Origin: Actinomycetaceae bacterium
Lineage (GTDB): Bacteria; Actinomycetota; Actinomycetes; Actinomycetales; Actinomycetaceae
Length of the DNA: 34,712 nucleotides
NCBI GenBank assembly: GCA_030537795.1
Contig: JAUNVE010000020.1
Span: 1 to 34,712, forward strand
Direction of reading: 5' to 3'
The notes below the pieces were generated by a model. It saw only the letters and a list, made by a program, of their open reading frames with translations, made no database searches and was not told the origin of the DNA. This document shows, one piece after another, positions 8,371-15,456 of the stretch. The position numbers and the translations under genes are program-made. Each line of letters starts with the position of its first letter. The first letter of the stretch is position 1.

Positions 8371-9141
8371 TTAACAGACGAGATAAGCCGAACTGATAAC
8401 CGTGAGGATAATAACGAGCGGCTCAAAAGTGTCTTGCGTTAGGTGGGAGATAATACGACGTCCGGCCAGCGCTCCTATCAGCACGAGTGGGGCGAGGACT
8501 CCACCGAGTTTCAGCGTAGCAACACCGATCAGACCGATTGTTGCCGAGAACGGTAGTTTAATGATGTTGACGAGAAAGAAGAACCACGCTGTCGTTCCGA
8601 GGAAAGTGACAACTGGGAGTCGTGACCACAGGAAGTAAAGGGACATGACGGGGCCGCCTGCGTTGGCAGCCATGGTAGTGAATCCACCGAGACTGCCGTA
8701 TCCGATGCGTGCTACGACCGGCGCGCGAAACAGAGGCGGATGACGTCTTTGGTGGTCACGAGAGCGGATTCTACGGTGTCGGAGGTATAGCGTCAGCCCC
8801 GTCAGAGCAAGTAAAATCCAGCCAATAGTGCGACGCATAAGCAGGTCATTGGCAAGGTGCAAAAACACTGCTCCGCATATCACTCCAACAACAACTGGCG
8901 GAATGAGACGACGTAGCGTGCCCCAATCCGCGGCGTGACGGAATATCCAAATCGCTACCACATCACCAACCATGAGAAGAATGAGCATGACAGCGGTCGA
9001 TTCTTTGGCTGGTAGCATGGCGGCGAATAGAGCCACCGACAGTGTCGCCAGTCCAGGCAATGCAGTTTTAGATACACCAATAAATATGGCTGCCAGACCA
9101 AGCACTATCCACGTAGCAGGGGAGAGGCCCATCATATCCAC
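8371..9141 (-). CDS. TauE/SafE-family membrane permease (putative sulfite/organosulfonate exporter)
   Basis: 256-aa polytopic inner-membrane protein with about seven or eight hydrophobic helices. The N-terminal helix carries the family-typical GxSKTALPGLATLSVALFA stretch, and the second half repeats the theme (GGFTTMAANAGGPVMSLYF). Family members move sulfite, sulfoacetate or other small anions; the substrate here is unknown. The frame can start at GTG 9141, ATG 9135 or ATG 9132; none has a clear ribosome-binding site, and the 30-base gap after the malic enzyme gene carries a hairpin. Translation may therefore depend on read-through from the upstream gene. A basic loop (RHRRIRSRDHQRRH) separates the two halves. 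Confidence 0.82.
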   Translation of the reverse strand: MDMMGLSPATWIVLGLAAIFIGVSKTALPGLATLSVALFAAMLPAKESTAVMLILLMVGDVVAIWIFRHAADWGTLRRLIPPVVVGVICGAVFLHLANDLLMRRTIGWILLALTGLTLYLRHRRIRSRDHQRRHPPLFRAPVVARIGYGSLGGFTTMAANAGGPVMSLYFLWSRLPVVTFLGTTAWFFFLVNIIKLPFSATIGLIGVATLKLGGVLAPLVLIGALAGRRIISHLTQDTFEPLVIILTVISSAYLVC

Positions 9142-9146
9142 AAAGT

Positions 9147-9165
9147 ACCGGCTGAATAAGCCGGT
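9147..9165 (-). other. Stem-loop between the malic enzyme and permease genes
   Basis: Perfect ACCGGCT-GAATA-AGCCGGT repeat (7-bp stem, 5-base loop) in the 29-base gap between the two co-oriented genes. It could be an intercistronic attenuator or mRNA-stability element. It has no U-tract. Confidence 0.45.
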
Positions 9166-9170
9166 CGACT

Positions 9171-10595
9171 CTAGTTATCGGTGTGTTCTTGCACCGGAAT
9201 CTCATGCTTAGGGAGTGTCTGAGAGGCTTTTTTAACCGCCTGGCTGACTGCCCGGGGAACGCGCTGATCGAATACACCGGGAATGATGTAGTGGCTCGAC
9301 AGTTGGTCTTCGGAGATAACCGAGGCGATTGCCGTTGCTGTGACTCTCAGTAGTTCCGTGGTGATCGATTTGACGTGAGAGTCGAGAATTCCGCGAAATA
9401 GGCCGGGAAAAGCGAGAACGTTATTGATCTGGTTGGGGAAGTCGGACCGTCCGGTGGCGACAATTTCAGCATAGTTGGCCGCACCAATAGGATCGACTTC
9501 GGGGGTTGGATTGGCGAGCGCAAAAACGATGGCGCGATCAGCCATCACTGCTAGGTCTTGGGGTTGAAGAATATCGCCGTGGGATACGCCGATGAAGACG
9601 TCGGCGTCCTTGAGCCCTTCCTTCAAGCTTCCGTGGACGAGACGCGGGTTGGTCATTTCGGCAAGCTCTTTACGCGCCGGATTCATATTGTCGGTCTGGT
9701 CTGCGGCCAAAGCTCCAGTGCGTCCGTAACCAACGATATCTTTGGCTCCTTGCGCGAGAAGAAGTTTGATAATGGCAGTGCCGGCAGCACCGACACCGGA
9801 TACTGCAATGCGAGCATCTTCAATCTTCTTGTCGACTACCTTGAGAGCGTTAATTAGCGCGGCAAGTACGACCACAGCGGTGCCGTGTTGGTCGTCATGG
9901 AATACCGGAATGTCGAGTTCGTTGCGCAACCGGGCCTCAATTTCAAAGCAACGAGGGGCGGAGATATCTTCGAGATTAATGCCTCCGTAGCCCGGTGCGA
10001 TGGCTTTGATTATGCGGATGATTTCCTCGGTGTCTTTGGTGTCGAGGACGACCGGCCAGGCATCGACTCCGCCGAACTGTTTAAACAGAACGGCTTTACC
10101 TTCCATAACGGGAAGCGCGGCTTCGGGGCCGATATCACCCATTCCCAGCACGGCGGTACCGTCGGTAACAACGGCGACAGAGTTTGACCTGACTGTGAGG
10201 AAGTGGGACTTCATCGGAGCATCGTGAATCGCTTGACATACCCGGGCAACTCCGGGCGTGTAGACCCGGGAAAGATCGGAGCGGTTACGAATCGGCATTT
10301 TTGGTTGAACTTCGATCTTGCCGCCGACATGGGCTAAGAATGTGGTGTCCGAGATTGACGTGAGATTAACGCCGTCAGTTTTCTTCAAAAGCGTGGCTAT
10401 ATCTCGGCGATGTTCGGAATCGCGGGTGTTACAGGTGAGATCGATAATGATCTCGCCCCGATCGGAATCTGCGACATCGAGACCCGTAATGGCAGCACCT
10501 GTTTCAGATATGAGATCAACTACCCGAGAGATTTTAATTTGAGATTCATCGATGATTATTCGGTAAGAGGCAGTGTAGGACGGCGATACCCGCAT
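9171..10595 (-). CDS. NAD-type malic enzyme with N-terminal ACT domain
   Basis: Oxidative decarboxylation of malate to pyruvate in the cytosol. Residues ~8-80 form an ACT-like domain ([19 protein letters not shown]…), probably for allosteric control by a small ligand. The malic domain follows, with the tyrosine motif [12 protein letters not shown], lysine-bearing [14 protein letters not shown], and metal-binding INLEDISAP and FHDDQHGTA. The NAD(P) domain holds [13 protein letters not shown]. Length is 474 aa, matching ACT-bearing bacterial malic enzymes. The ATG at 10595 is preceded by AAAGGAG. It is divergent from the LacI-type regulator gene across a 178-base gap and followed by the permease gene. 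NAD versus NADP preference is not certain from sequence. Confidence 0.92.
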   Translation of the reverse strand: MRVSPSYTASYRIIIDESQIKISRVVDLISETGAAITGLDVADSDRGEIIIDLTCNTRDSEHRRDIATLLKKTDGVNLTSISDTTFLAHVGGKIEVQPKMPIRNRSDLSRVYTPGVARVCQAIHDAPMKSHFLTVRSNSVAVVTDGTAVLGMGDIGPEAALPVMEGKAVLFKQFGGVDAWPVVLDTKDTEEIIRIIKAIAPGYGGINLEDISAPRCFEIEARLRNELDIPVFHDDQHGTAVVVLAALINALKVVDKKIEDARIAVSGVGAAGTAIIKLLLAQGAKDIVGYGRTGALAADQTDNMNPARKELAEMTNPRLVHGSLKEGLKDADVFIGVSHGDILQPQDLAVMADRAIVFALANPTPEVDPIGAANYAEIVATGRSDFPNQINNVLAFPGLFRGILDSHVKSITTELLRVTATAIASVISEDQLSSHYIIPGVFDQRVPRAVSQAVKKASQTLPKHEIPVQEHTDN

Positions 10596-10760
10596 GAGAG
10601 ACTCCTTTTGTCTTGACCGCCTTTAGTCTACCAAGGTGTGTTCTAGGGCCCATTGTCTAGTCCTAATTCTTAACGATATTGAAAAGTGGCAGTTTACTTC
10701 GATAACGATGGTAAAAGTTGGGATATGGCGTTTAACCTATTGAGATGAGGGGTGAAGAGC

Positions 10761-10776
10761 TACGCTTAGCGTTATG
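10761..10776 (+). promoter_or_regulatory. -10 element placing the LacI-type gene as possibly leaderless
   Basis: TACGCT (10761-10766) ends 7 bases before ATG 10774, so transcription could begin at the start codon. No ribosome-binding site is visible next to the ATG. A weak -35 (TTGAGA, 10740-10745) is 15 bases upstream. Confidence 0.35.
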
Positions 10777-11772
10777 GCGAGAGCTGTAACTCAAAGCGAT
10801 GTAGCGCGTGAAGCTGGCGTTTCCCGCCAGCTGGTGTCTCTTGTCATTCAAAACGATTCACGAGTCTCGCCGGCTCGACGGGCCGCAGTTCTTGCGGCGA
10901 TTGAAAAACTCGGGTATTTACCCAATGCAGCTGCTCAATCGCTGGCGTCACAATCAACTCAAAACCTGGGATTGATTCTGCCCTCACTCGATAACGCCTT
11001 CTATGGAGAGTTTGCGGAAGCTTTCACAAAAGCTGCTTACGTGCGTGGTTTAACAACCCTTCACATGGTGAGTTTTCGCGACCCGGCCCTCGAGCGTCGA
11101 GCGATTGAACGGATGTGCGAGATGCGCGTCGATGGGATTGCCCTGATTTCTCCACTCATTGAACCGGATGACTTGCAGACCCTCGGAGAGCAGGTGCGGG
11201 TATGTTTGGTATCCAATAACGATGCTCCGGCGAGTGTGGACTATGTCCACACCAACGATTTCCGGGCCATTCAGATGGCAACCGAGCATTTGATCGAGCA
11301 AGGTTACACAGACGTTGTCTATCTCGGCTACGCCAGGCATATTGCGGGTGATACCAGTTATGAGCGTATCCGCGGATATCGAGAAACCATGGCAAAGCTC
11401 GGCCGTGAATCAGAGATAGCGGTATTCATTATGGAGGATGGCGATTCCGACCCCATCGGAGAGATTATTGACGAATACGGTGCGAATACCGGGGTAGTGG
11501 CCTATAACGACTCGGTGGCGTCCGAGCTGATTTTCCGCCTCCATCAGGCAGATTTAATGCCCGGTCGCGACGTTGGGGTTACTGGCTTTGATAACACTGC
11601 ACTGGCGCGCACAGCCACGTTAAATATAACCTCTATTGACCACCGTTTAGAGGATATGGCCCAGGCGGCGTTGGCTCAATTAACCGATCGGACGCGAACT
11701 GTGCGTCGACATCAAACCAGGATAGAAACTGAACCAATCCTGATAGTTCGTCAGTCGAGTTGCCGACTTTAG
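10774..11772 (+). CDS. LacI/GalR-family transcriptional regulator
   Basis: Sugar- or metabolite-responsive DNA-binding repressor of 332 aa. Residues ~5-25 form the LacI helix-turn-helix (TQSDVAREAGVSRQLVSLVI). A hinge (GYLPNAAAQSLASQ) and a periplasmic-binding-protein-like effector domain (NLGLILPSLDNAFYGEF…, DGIALISP, GVTGFDN, TSIDH) follow. Effector residues do not reveal the ligand. It is divergent from the malic enzyme gene and lies upstream of the alcohol dehydrogenase gene, so either could be its target, or it may act elsewhere. It may be translated from a leaderless transcript. Confidence 0.9.
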   Translation: MARAVTQSDVAREAGVSRQLVSLVIQNDSRVSPARRAAVLAAIEKLGYLPNAAAQSLASQSTQNLGLILPSLDNAFYGEFAEAFTKAAYVRGLTTLHMVSFRDPALERRAIERMCEMRVDGIALISPLIEPDDLQTLGEQVRVCLVSNNDAPASVDYVHTNDFRAIQMATEHLIEQGYTDVVYLGYARHIAGDTSYERIRGYRETMAKLGRESEIAVFIMEDGDSDPIGEIIDEYGANTGVVAYNDSVASELIFRLHQADLMPGRDVGVTGFDNTALARTATLNITSIDHRLEDMAQAALAQLTDRTRTVRRHQTRIETEPILIVRQSSCRL

Positions 11773-11826
11773 TGCAGCTAATCCTATGACCTTCCCCATA
11801 TCGTCTTAAATGTGCGAACAAAGTCC

Positions 11827-11855
11827 TAGACATGTGCTGAATAGTAGGCTAATGT
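11827..11855 (+). promoter_or_regulatory. Candidate promoter of the alcohol dehydrogenase gene
   Basis: TAGACA (11827-11832), 17-base spacer, TAATGT (11850-11855). The transcript would start about 80 bases before the ATG. No convincing LacI-type palindrome is visible around it. Confidence 0.4.
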
Positions 11856-11939
11856 AGTGACATAGTCGAAATCGCATAAGTGCAATGACGGACAAATCAA
11901 CGATATCAGCCCTCAAATTACTCTCTCCAAGGAGTCGAT

Positions 11940-13076
11940 ATGTCAGTACATATTCCAGAAACGATGAAAGCTGCAGTGCTTAGGGACTACCAAAAAGGTC
12001 TCGAAATCGAAGAGATTAAAACTCCTCGGCCCAAGGCTGGCGAAGTACTTGTTAAAGTGTCCGCCTGTGGAATGTGTCATTCGGATCTGCATGTTATTTC
12101 CGGCGCCATTGCATTCCCTCTTCCCTGTGTACTCGGGCATGAGGTGGCGGGGGAGATCGTCGAACTCGGGCAGGGGAATGAACATACCGGTCTCGAGGTG
12201 GGACAAAAAGTCGCAGGCGCATTTCTTATGCCGTGCGGCCAGTGTGAAGCATGCGCTTCGGGCCGCGATGACTTATGCGGCCCATTCTTTGACCTCAATC
12301 GTCTGAGAGGCAAGCTTTATGATGGCACCACCCGCTTGGAAAGCCTCGCTGGTGAGGAAATTGCCATGTACTCAATGGGCGGTCTTGCCGAATACTGCGT
12401 GATACCAGCGACATCAGTGGCGCCAACGCCCGAAGGGGTCGACCCAGTAGCGGGAGCGATTCTCGGATGTGCAGCTATGACCGCATACGGCGCGGTTCGA
12501 CGCGGTGCCAACCTTGGCTATGGTGAAACCGTAGCTGTTGTTGCCACCGGGGGCGTGGGGTCAAACATCATCCAGATTGCGCGCGCTTTCGGTGCTCGTC
12601 AGGTTATTGCCATTGATGTTGCCGATGACAAGCTGGAAGCCGCTCGAGCGCTCGGTGCTACCGATGTCGTGAACTCCTCGCGCGAAGACGTCCACGAAGC
12701 TGTTTTTGCCCTCACTAACGGTCGCGGTGTAGACGTTGCTTTTGAAGCTCTCGGCCGCCCCGAGACGTGGACGGCGGCACTCGATGCGCTACGCGATGGT
12801 GGACGCATGGTTCCCATCGGTCTGGGCGCAGGAGTGCAAACAGCTGCCGTCGAAATCAATCGGACGGTACGGCGTTCGCAATCGATCCTCGGCACCTATG
12901 GGGCACTGACCCGGCAAGATCTTCCGGAGGTTATTCGCATGGCTGCGGATGGAGTCATCCGCTATCAAGAAATCGTTTCACAACACTATTCGCTAGTGGA
13001 TGCGGGTAAAGGATATGACGCTCTCAAAGCCGGAAAGATCCGCGGTCGAGCGGTAGTCGACATGTCGAGAGCCTAA
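11940..13076 (+). CDS. Zinc-dependent alcohol dehydrogenase (MDR family)
   Basis: 378-aa medium-chain dehydrogenase/reductase, cytosolic, interconverting an alcohol and an aldehyde or ketone with NAD(P). Catalytic zinc ligands are C46 in SACGMCHSD and H67-E68 in LGHEVAGE, with a further Cys in GAILGCAAMTAYGA. The structural zinc quartet is C99, C102, C105 and C113. The Rossmann motif is VVATGGVGSNII, followed by an acidic VIAIDVAD that favours NAD. Strong AAGGAG ribosome-binding site before ATG 11940. It is a single-gene unit with its own terminator. Substrate unknown; the overall shape resembles the broad class annotated as zinc-binding or S-(hydroxymethyl)mycothiol-like dehydrogenases, but I cannot assign it further. 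Confidence 0.92.
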   Translation: MSVHIPETMKAAVLRDYQKGLEIEEIKTPRPKAGEVLVKVSACGMCHSDLHVISGAIAFPLPCVLGHEVAGEIVELGQGNEHTGLEVGQKVAGAFLMPCGQCEACASGRDDLCGPFFDLNRLRGKLYDGTTRLESLAGEEIAMYSMGGLAEYCVIPATSVAPTPEGVDPVAGAILGCAAMTAYGAVRRGANLGYGETVAVVATGGVGSNIIQIARAFGARQVIAIDVADDKLEAARALGATDVVNSSREDVHEAVFALTNGRGVDVAFEALGRPETWTAALDALRDGGRMVPIGLGAGVQTAAVEINRTVRRSQSILGTYGALTRQDLPEVIRMAADGVIRYQEIVSQHYSLVDAGKGYDALKAGKIRGRAVVDMSRA

Positions 13077-13116
13077 GCCTCCGCTGATTTTCCTCACTCC
13101 CCTCACTCCCAGAGAA

Positions 13117-13148
13117 CGCCGCCCAACCGGTCAATCGGTTGGGCGGCG
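13117..13148 (+). terminator. Strong terminator after the alcohol dehydrogenase gene
   Basis: Perfect 13-bp inverted repeat, arms 13117-13129 and 13136-13148 (CGCCGCCCAACCG and its complement), with a 6-base loop. It is followed by ATTGTGT with no long U-tract. Confidence 0.85.
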
Positions 13149-13170
13149 ATTGTGTATATCAGCACACAAT
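13149..13170. promoter_or_regulatory. Operator-like inverted repeat
   Basis: ATTGTGT (13149-13155), 8-base spacer, ACACAAT (13164-13170). It sits at the head of the structured intergenic region; a weak promoter-like pair, TTGCTT (13183-13188) and AACAAT (13206-13211), follows. The binding protein is unknown. Confidence 0.3.
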
Positions 13171-13239
13171 TCGAGCAGAAATTTGCTTCTCTGCCTATAT
13201 GTATGAACAATTGAACTCGGCGACACAATAGCGCACAAC

Positions 13240-13325
13240 GTCCGTGCAGGAGCACGGACCGAAGCTCCTGCAGAATGAATAGGAGCTCAGCACATGTCGA
13301 TAGTCCAGTGCTTCGGCACATCGAC
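13240..13325 (+). ncRNA. Structured RNA-like region with alternative hairpins, function unknown
   Basis: Four GC-rich hairpins can be drawn within 86 bases. A: GTCCGTGC-AGGA-GCACGGAC (13240-13259). B: TGCAGGAGC-N10-GCTCCTGCA (13245-13272), which shares bases with both A and C. C: AGCTCCT-N11-AGGAGCT (13263-13287). D: GTCGAT…ATCGAC (13296-13325) around a GTGC-TTCG-GCAC tetraloop stem. A and C can coexist, while B excludes both, the layout of a two-state leader. More hairpins follow at 13432-13466 and 13467-13488. It lies upstream of the small membrane-protein gene at 13526. I do not recognise a known riboswitch, tmRNA, SRP RNA or RNase P. It may be a cis-acting leader or an independent small RNA. 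Confidence 0.4.
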
Positions 13326-13525
13326 GATACCGGCTGGTCTCGCCTTTATATCGCAGTACCCTGCCCACCCGCCAAAACAGGCATCTATTCGTGAGGCACC
13401 TACTGTCGAACATCGCGTTATCTGAATGAATAGCCCGTGCGATTACACGCGGAAATGATGCGGGCTCGCCATGCCATAAATAGTGGCGCATCTACAGACT
13501 TATCAATATTCATGCAAGGAGAAAC
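13326..13525 (+). other. Rest of the gene-free region before the small membrane protein
   Basis: No supported gene. It contains AGCCCG/CGGGCT (13432-13466) and CGCCA/TGGCG (13467-13488) inverted repeats and the AAGGAG ribosome-binding site of the next gene near 13516. Open frames on the opposite strand have no ribosome-binding site and unlikely composition. Confidence 0.3.
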
Positions 13526-13768
13526 ATGTCATCTATAACTTCCATGCCTACCCAATACGCACGTGTTAATCGACGTGGGTTTCAAAGTAATGAGCTTTTC
13601 GCTACCTACATCTTCATCGCTTTGTTTATCGCTGCCACCGCTCTCACCATTGGGGGAGCTGTGCTGACTAATATGGCGATGATTATTACCGCTGGCCTTG
13701 CTACTGCCAGCCTCGGTTTCGCTTATGCCATCTATCTCATTGTCTCCATCGATCGCTCAAACGACTAG
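13526..13768 (+). CDS. Small membrane protein with two predicted helices, function unknown
   Basis: 80-aa protein with a polar, slightly basic N-terminus (~25 residues) followed by two hydrophobic segments, roughly residues 26-48 (TYIFIALFIAATALTIGGAV) and 51-74 (MIITAGLATASLGFAYAIYL), and a short polar tail. ATG 13526 is preceded by CAAGGAG at good spacing. It is unrelated to any family I recognise. It lies about 200 bases upstream of the DASS carrier gene on the same strand, separated by a strong hairpin, so it may have its own transcript. It could be an accessory subunit of the carrier, but that is only suggested by position. Confidence 0.75.
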   Translation: MSSITSMPTQYARVNRRGFQSNELFATYIFIALFIAATALTIGGAVLTNMAMIITAGLATASLGFAYAIYLIVSIDRSND

Positions 13769-13792
13769 CGAACGTAGCTAGCCACAATTCAA

Positions 13793-13829
13793 CACTCGGG
13801 CCCACCATGACGCATGGTGGGCCCGAGTG
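13793..13829 (+). terminator. Strong hairpin after the small membrane-protein gene
   Basis: Perfect 16-bp inverted repeat, arms 13793-13808 (CACTCGGGCCCACCAT) and 13814-13829, with a 5-base loop (GACGC). It has no U-tract on either side. Confidence 0.75.
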
Positions 13830-13916
13830 CACCAGAGGGAAATACAAGATAGTCGAAAGAACAGTCTTTGGGCCCACGTAATTCAACGTGAGCCGCGTTA
13901 CACTTGGGAGGGTTTC

Positions 13917-13933
13917 GTGTACTGTGCGTACAC
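13917..13933. promoter_or_regulatory. Candidate operator upstream of the DASS carrier gene
   Basis: GTGTAC-TGTGC-GTACAC, a perfect 6+6 palindrome 42 bases before the chosen ATG. A second small palindrome, CACGT-N6-ACGTG (13875-13890), lies upstream. Weak promoter-like sequences surround the first one. Confidence 0.35.
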
Positions 13934-13974
13934 ATCCGCAGTCGCATCAAATCACTCAAGGACGATCACGCACA

Positions 13975-15441
13975 ATGGCAGCAAAAACACCCGCGCAGAC
14001 TCGGGCATCAGCCAAAGCGCGCATTAAGCGTAAGCAAGCGCCGGCTCCTAAACCCGTCGCGCAGAAACACACCACAAAACTGCAGCGCTTTGGACAGATA
14101 GCTGCCGTAATTGGTTTTATCTTCCCCTTCCTGGTCGATATTCCCGGTCTCGACGCTGTCGGACAACGCATGTTGGGTATATTCCTCGCCGCCATCATGC
14201 TGTGGGTAACCGAAGCGATTCCGCTGTCGGCAACCGCTGTTCTGGTCATTATGGCCGAGGTGCTTCTGATTTCCGATCAGGCAATTTTGCCCGTCGCGGA
14301 AGACGCGCCGACCTCCGCAACTTTCTTCGCCGCTCTCGCCAACCCAGTGATTATTCTATTCCTCGGTGGATTCATGCTTGCCGATGGCGCTGCAAAATAC
14401 CGTGTCGACCGAGCCCTGGCAGCAGTCATGCTCCGCCCCTTCCTTTCGTCGCCACGGCTGACACTGATGGGAGTAATGCTCATTACCGCGGTACTCTCAA
14501 TGTTCATGTCGAATACAGCGACAACAGCGACCATGTTTGCGGTATTTATGCCGGTGCTCGCATCTTTGCCTGCAGGTAAATCGCGAACCGGATTAGCGCT
14601 ATCGATTCCCATCGCAGCAAATGTCGGCGGAATTGGCACACCCGTGGGGACACCCCCCAATGCTATTGCCCTCGGTGCGCTCCAATCGGCGGGAATACAT
14701 ATTACATTTGTGTCGTGGATGGTGATCGCTGTACCACTCATGATCGTGGTCCTCGCGCTATCGTGGCTATTCCTCGCGTTCTCCTATATTCCCAAAGACC
14801 TGTCTATTGAGATAGACCTGAGCGCAAAGTTTAAGACCGGCCGTAATGCGGTTATTTTCTACATTGTTGGTGGCATGACCATCGCCCTTTGGATGACCGA
14901 GCCGCTTCACGGAATTTCTTCCAATACCGTTGGCTTCATTCCCGTTGTCCTGCTAATGGTTACTCAGGTGATGAGTGGCGATGACCTCAAGGCACTCGAC
15001 TGGCCCGTGCTCTGGCTTGTCGCCGGCGGTATTTCCCTCGGCATCGGGGTAGGTAAGTCCGGCCTCGACTCCTGGCTCATTGAATCGATTAATTGGGAAA
15101 AAGTCCCGGTTGTCCTGCTGCTTCTGGTGCTGGCCGGTATCGGATTCCTCATGTCCAACGTGATTTCGCATTCGGCAGCCGCGAACCTGTTGATCCCACT
15201 CGGTATGGGTCTGGGAGCTTCCCTCGCTGCCGGCCCGGCCGAAATCGCCGTCGTACTCGCTCTCGGCTGCTCACTGGGTATGTGTCTTCCGATTTCCACG
15301 CCGCCGAATGCGATTGCCTACTCAACAGGCGAAATTTCTACCCCTGAAATGGTGAAGTCGGGTCTGGTGGTAGGCATATCCGGTGTTATTCTCCTCGCCT
15401 TCGTGATGCCCGTTTTCTGGGCAAGTGCAGGCCTTCTTTAG
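13975..15441 (+). CDS. DASS (SLC13) family sodium-coupled anion carrier
   Basis: Polytopic inner-membrane carrier predicted to import C4-dicarboxylates, citrate or a similar anion, usually with Na+. Both halves carry the DASS signature repeats: SNTATTATMFAVFMPV with GTPVGTPPNAIALG in the first half, SNVISHSAAANLLIPLG with STPPNAIAYSTGEIS in the second. A basic cytoplasmic N-terminal tail of ~40 residues (rich in K, R, A, P) precedes the first helix, longer than usual. ATG 13975 follows CAAGGACG at a slightly long spacing; the frame is open further upstream to 13888, but that would run through the candidate operator. Length 488 aa. The kinase gene follows after 15 bases. Substrate specificity cannot be settled from sequence. 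Confidence 0.9.
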   Translation: MAAKTPAQTRASAKARIKRKQAPAPKPVAQKHTTKLQRFGQIAAVIGFIFPFLVDIPGLDAVGQRMLGIFLAAIMLWVTEAIPLSATAVLVIMAEVLLISDQAILPVAEDAPTSATFFAALANPVIILFLGGFMLADGAAKYRVDRALAAVMLRPFLSSPRLTLMGVMLITAVLSMFMSNTATTATMFAVFMPVLASLPAGKSRTGLALSIPIAANVGGIGTPVGTPPNAIALGALQSAGIHITFVSWMVIAVPLMIVVLALSWLFLAFSYIPKDLSIEIDLSAKFKTGRNAVIFYIVGGMTIALWMTEPLHGISSNTVGFIPVVLLMVTQVMSGDDLKALDWPVLWLVAGGISLGIGVGKSGLDSWLIESINWEKVPVVLLLLVLAGIGFLMSNVISHSAAANLLIPLGMGLGASLAAGPAEIAVVLALGCSLGMCLPISTPPNAIAYSTGEISTPEMVKSGLVVGISGVILLAFVMPVFWASAGLL

Positions 15442-15456
15442 GAGCCTTCGACCACC

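Noticed and set aside
11821-11832. IolR-like box before the alcohol dehydrogenase gene (AGTCCTAGACA)
   Set aside because: It has an extra base and a wrong first base compared with the two iol boxes.
13103-13491. Two minus-strand frames of 72 and 98 codons between the alcohol dehydrogenase and small membrane-protein genes
   Set aside because: They are Cys/Arg-rich, lack ribosome-binding sites and run through the hairpins. RNA structure explains the region better.
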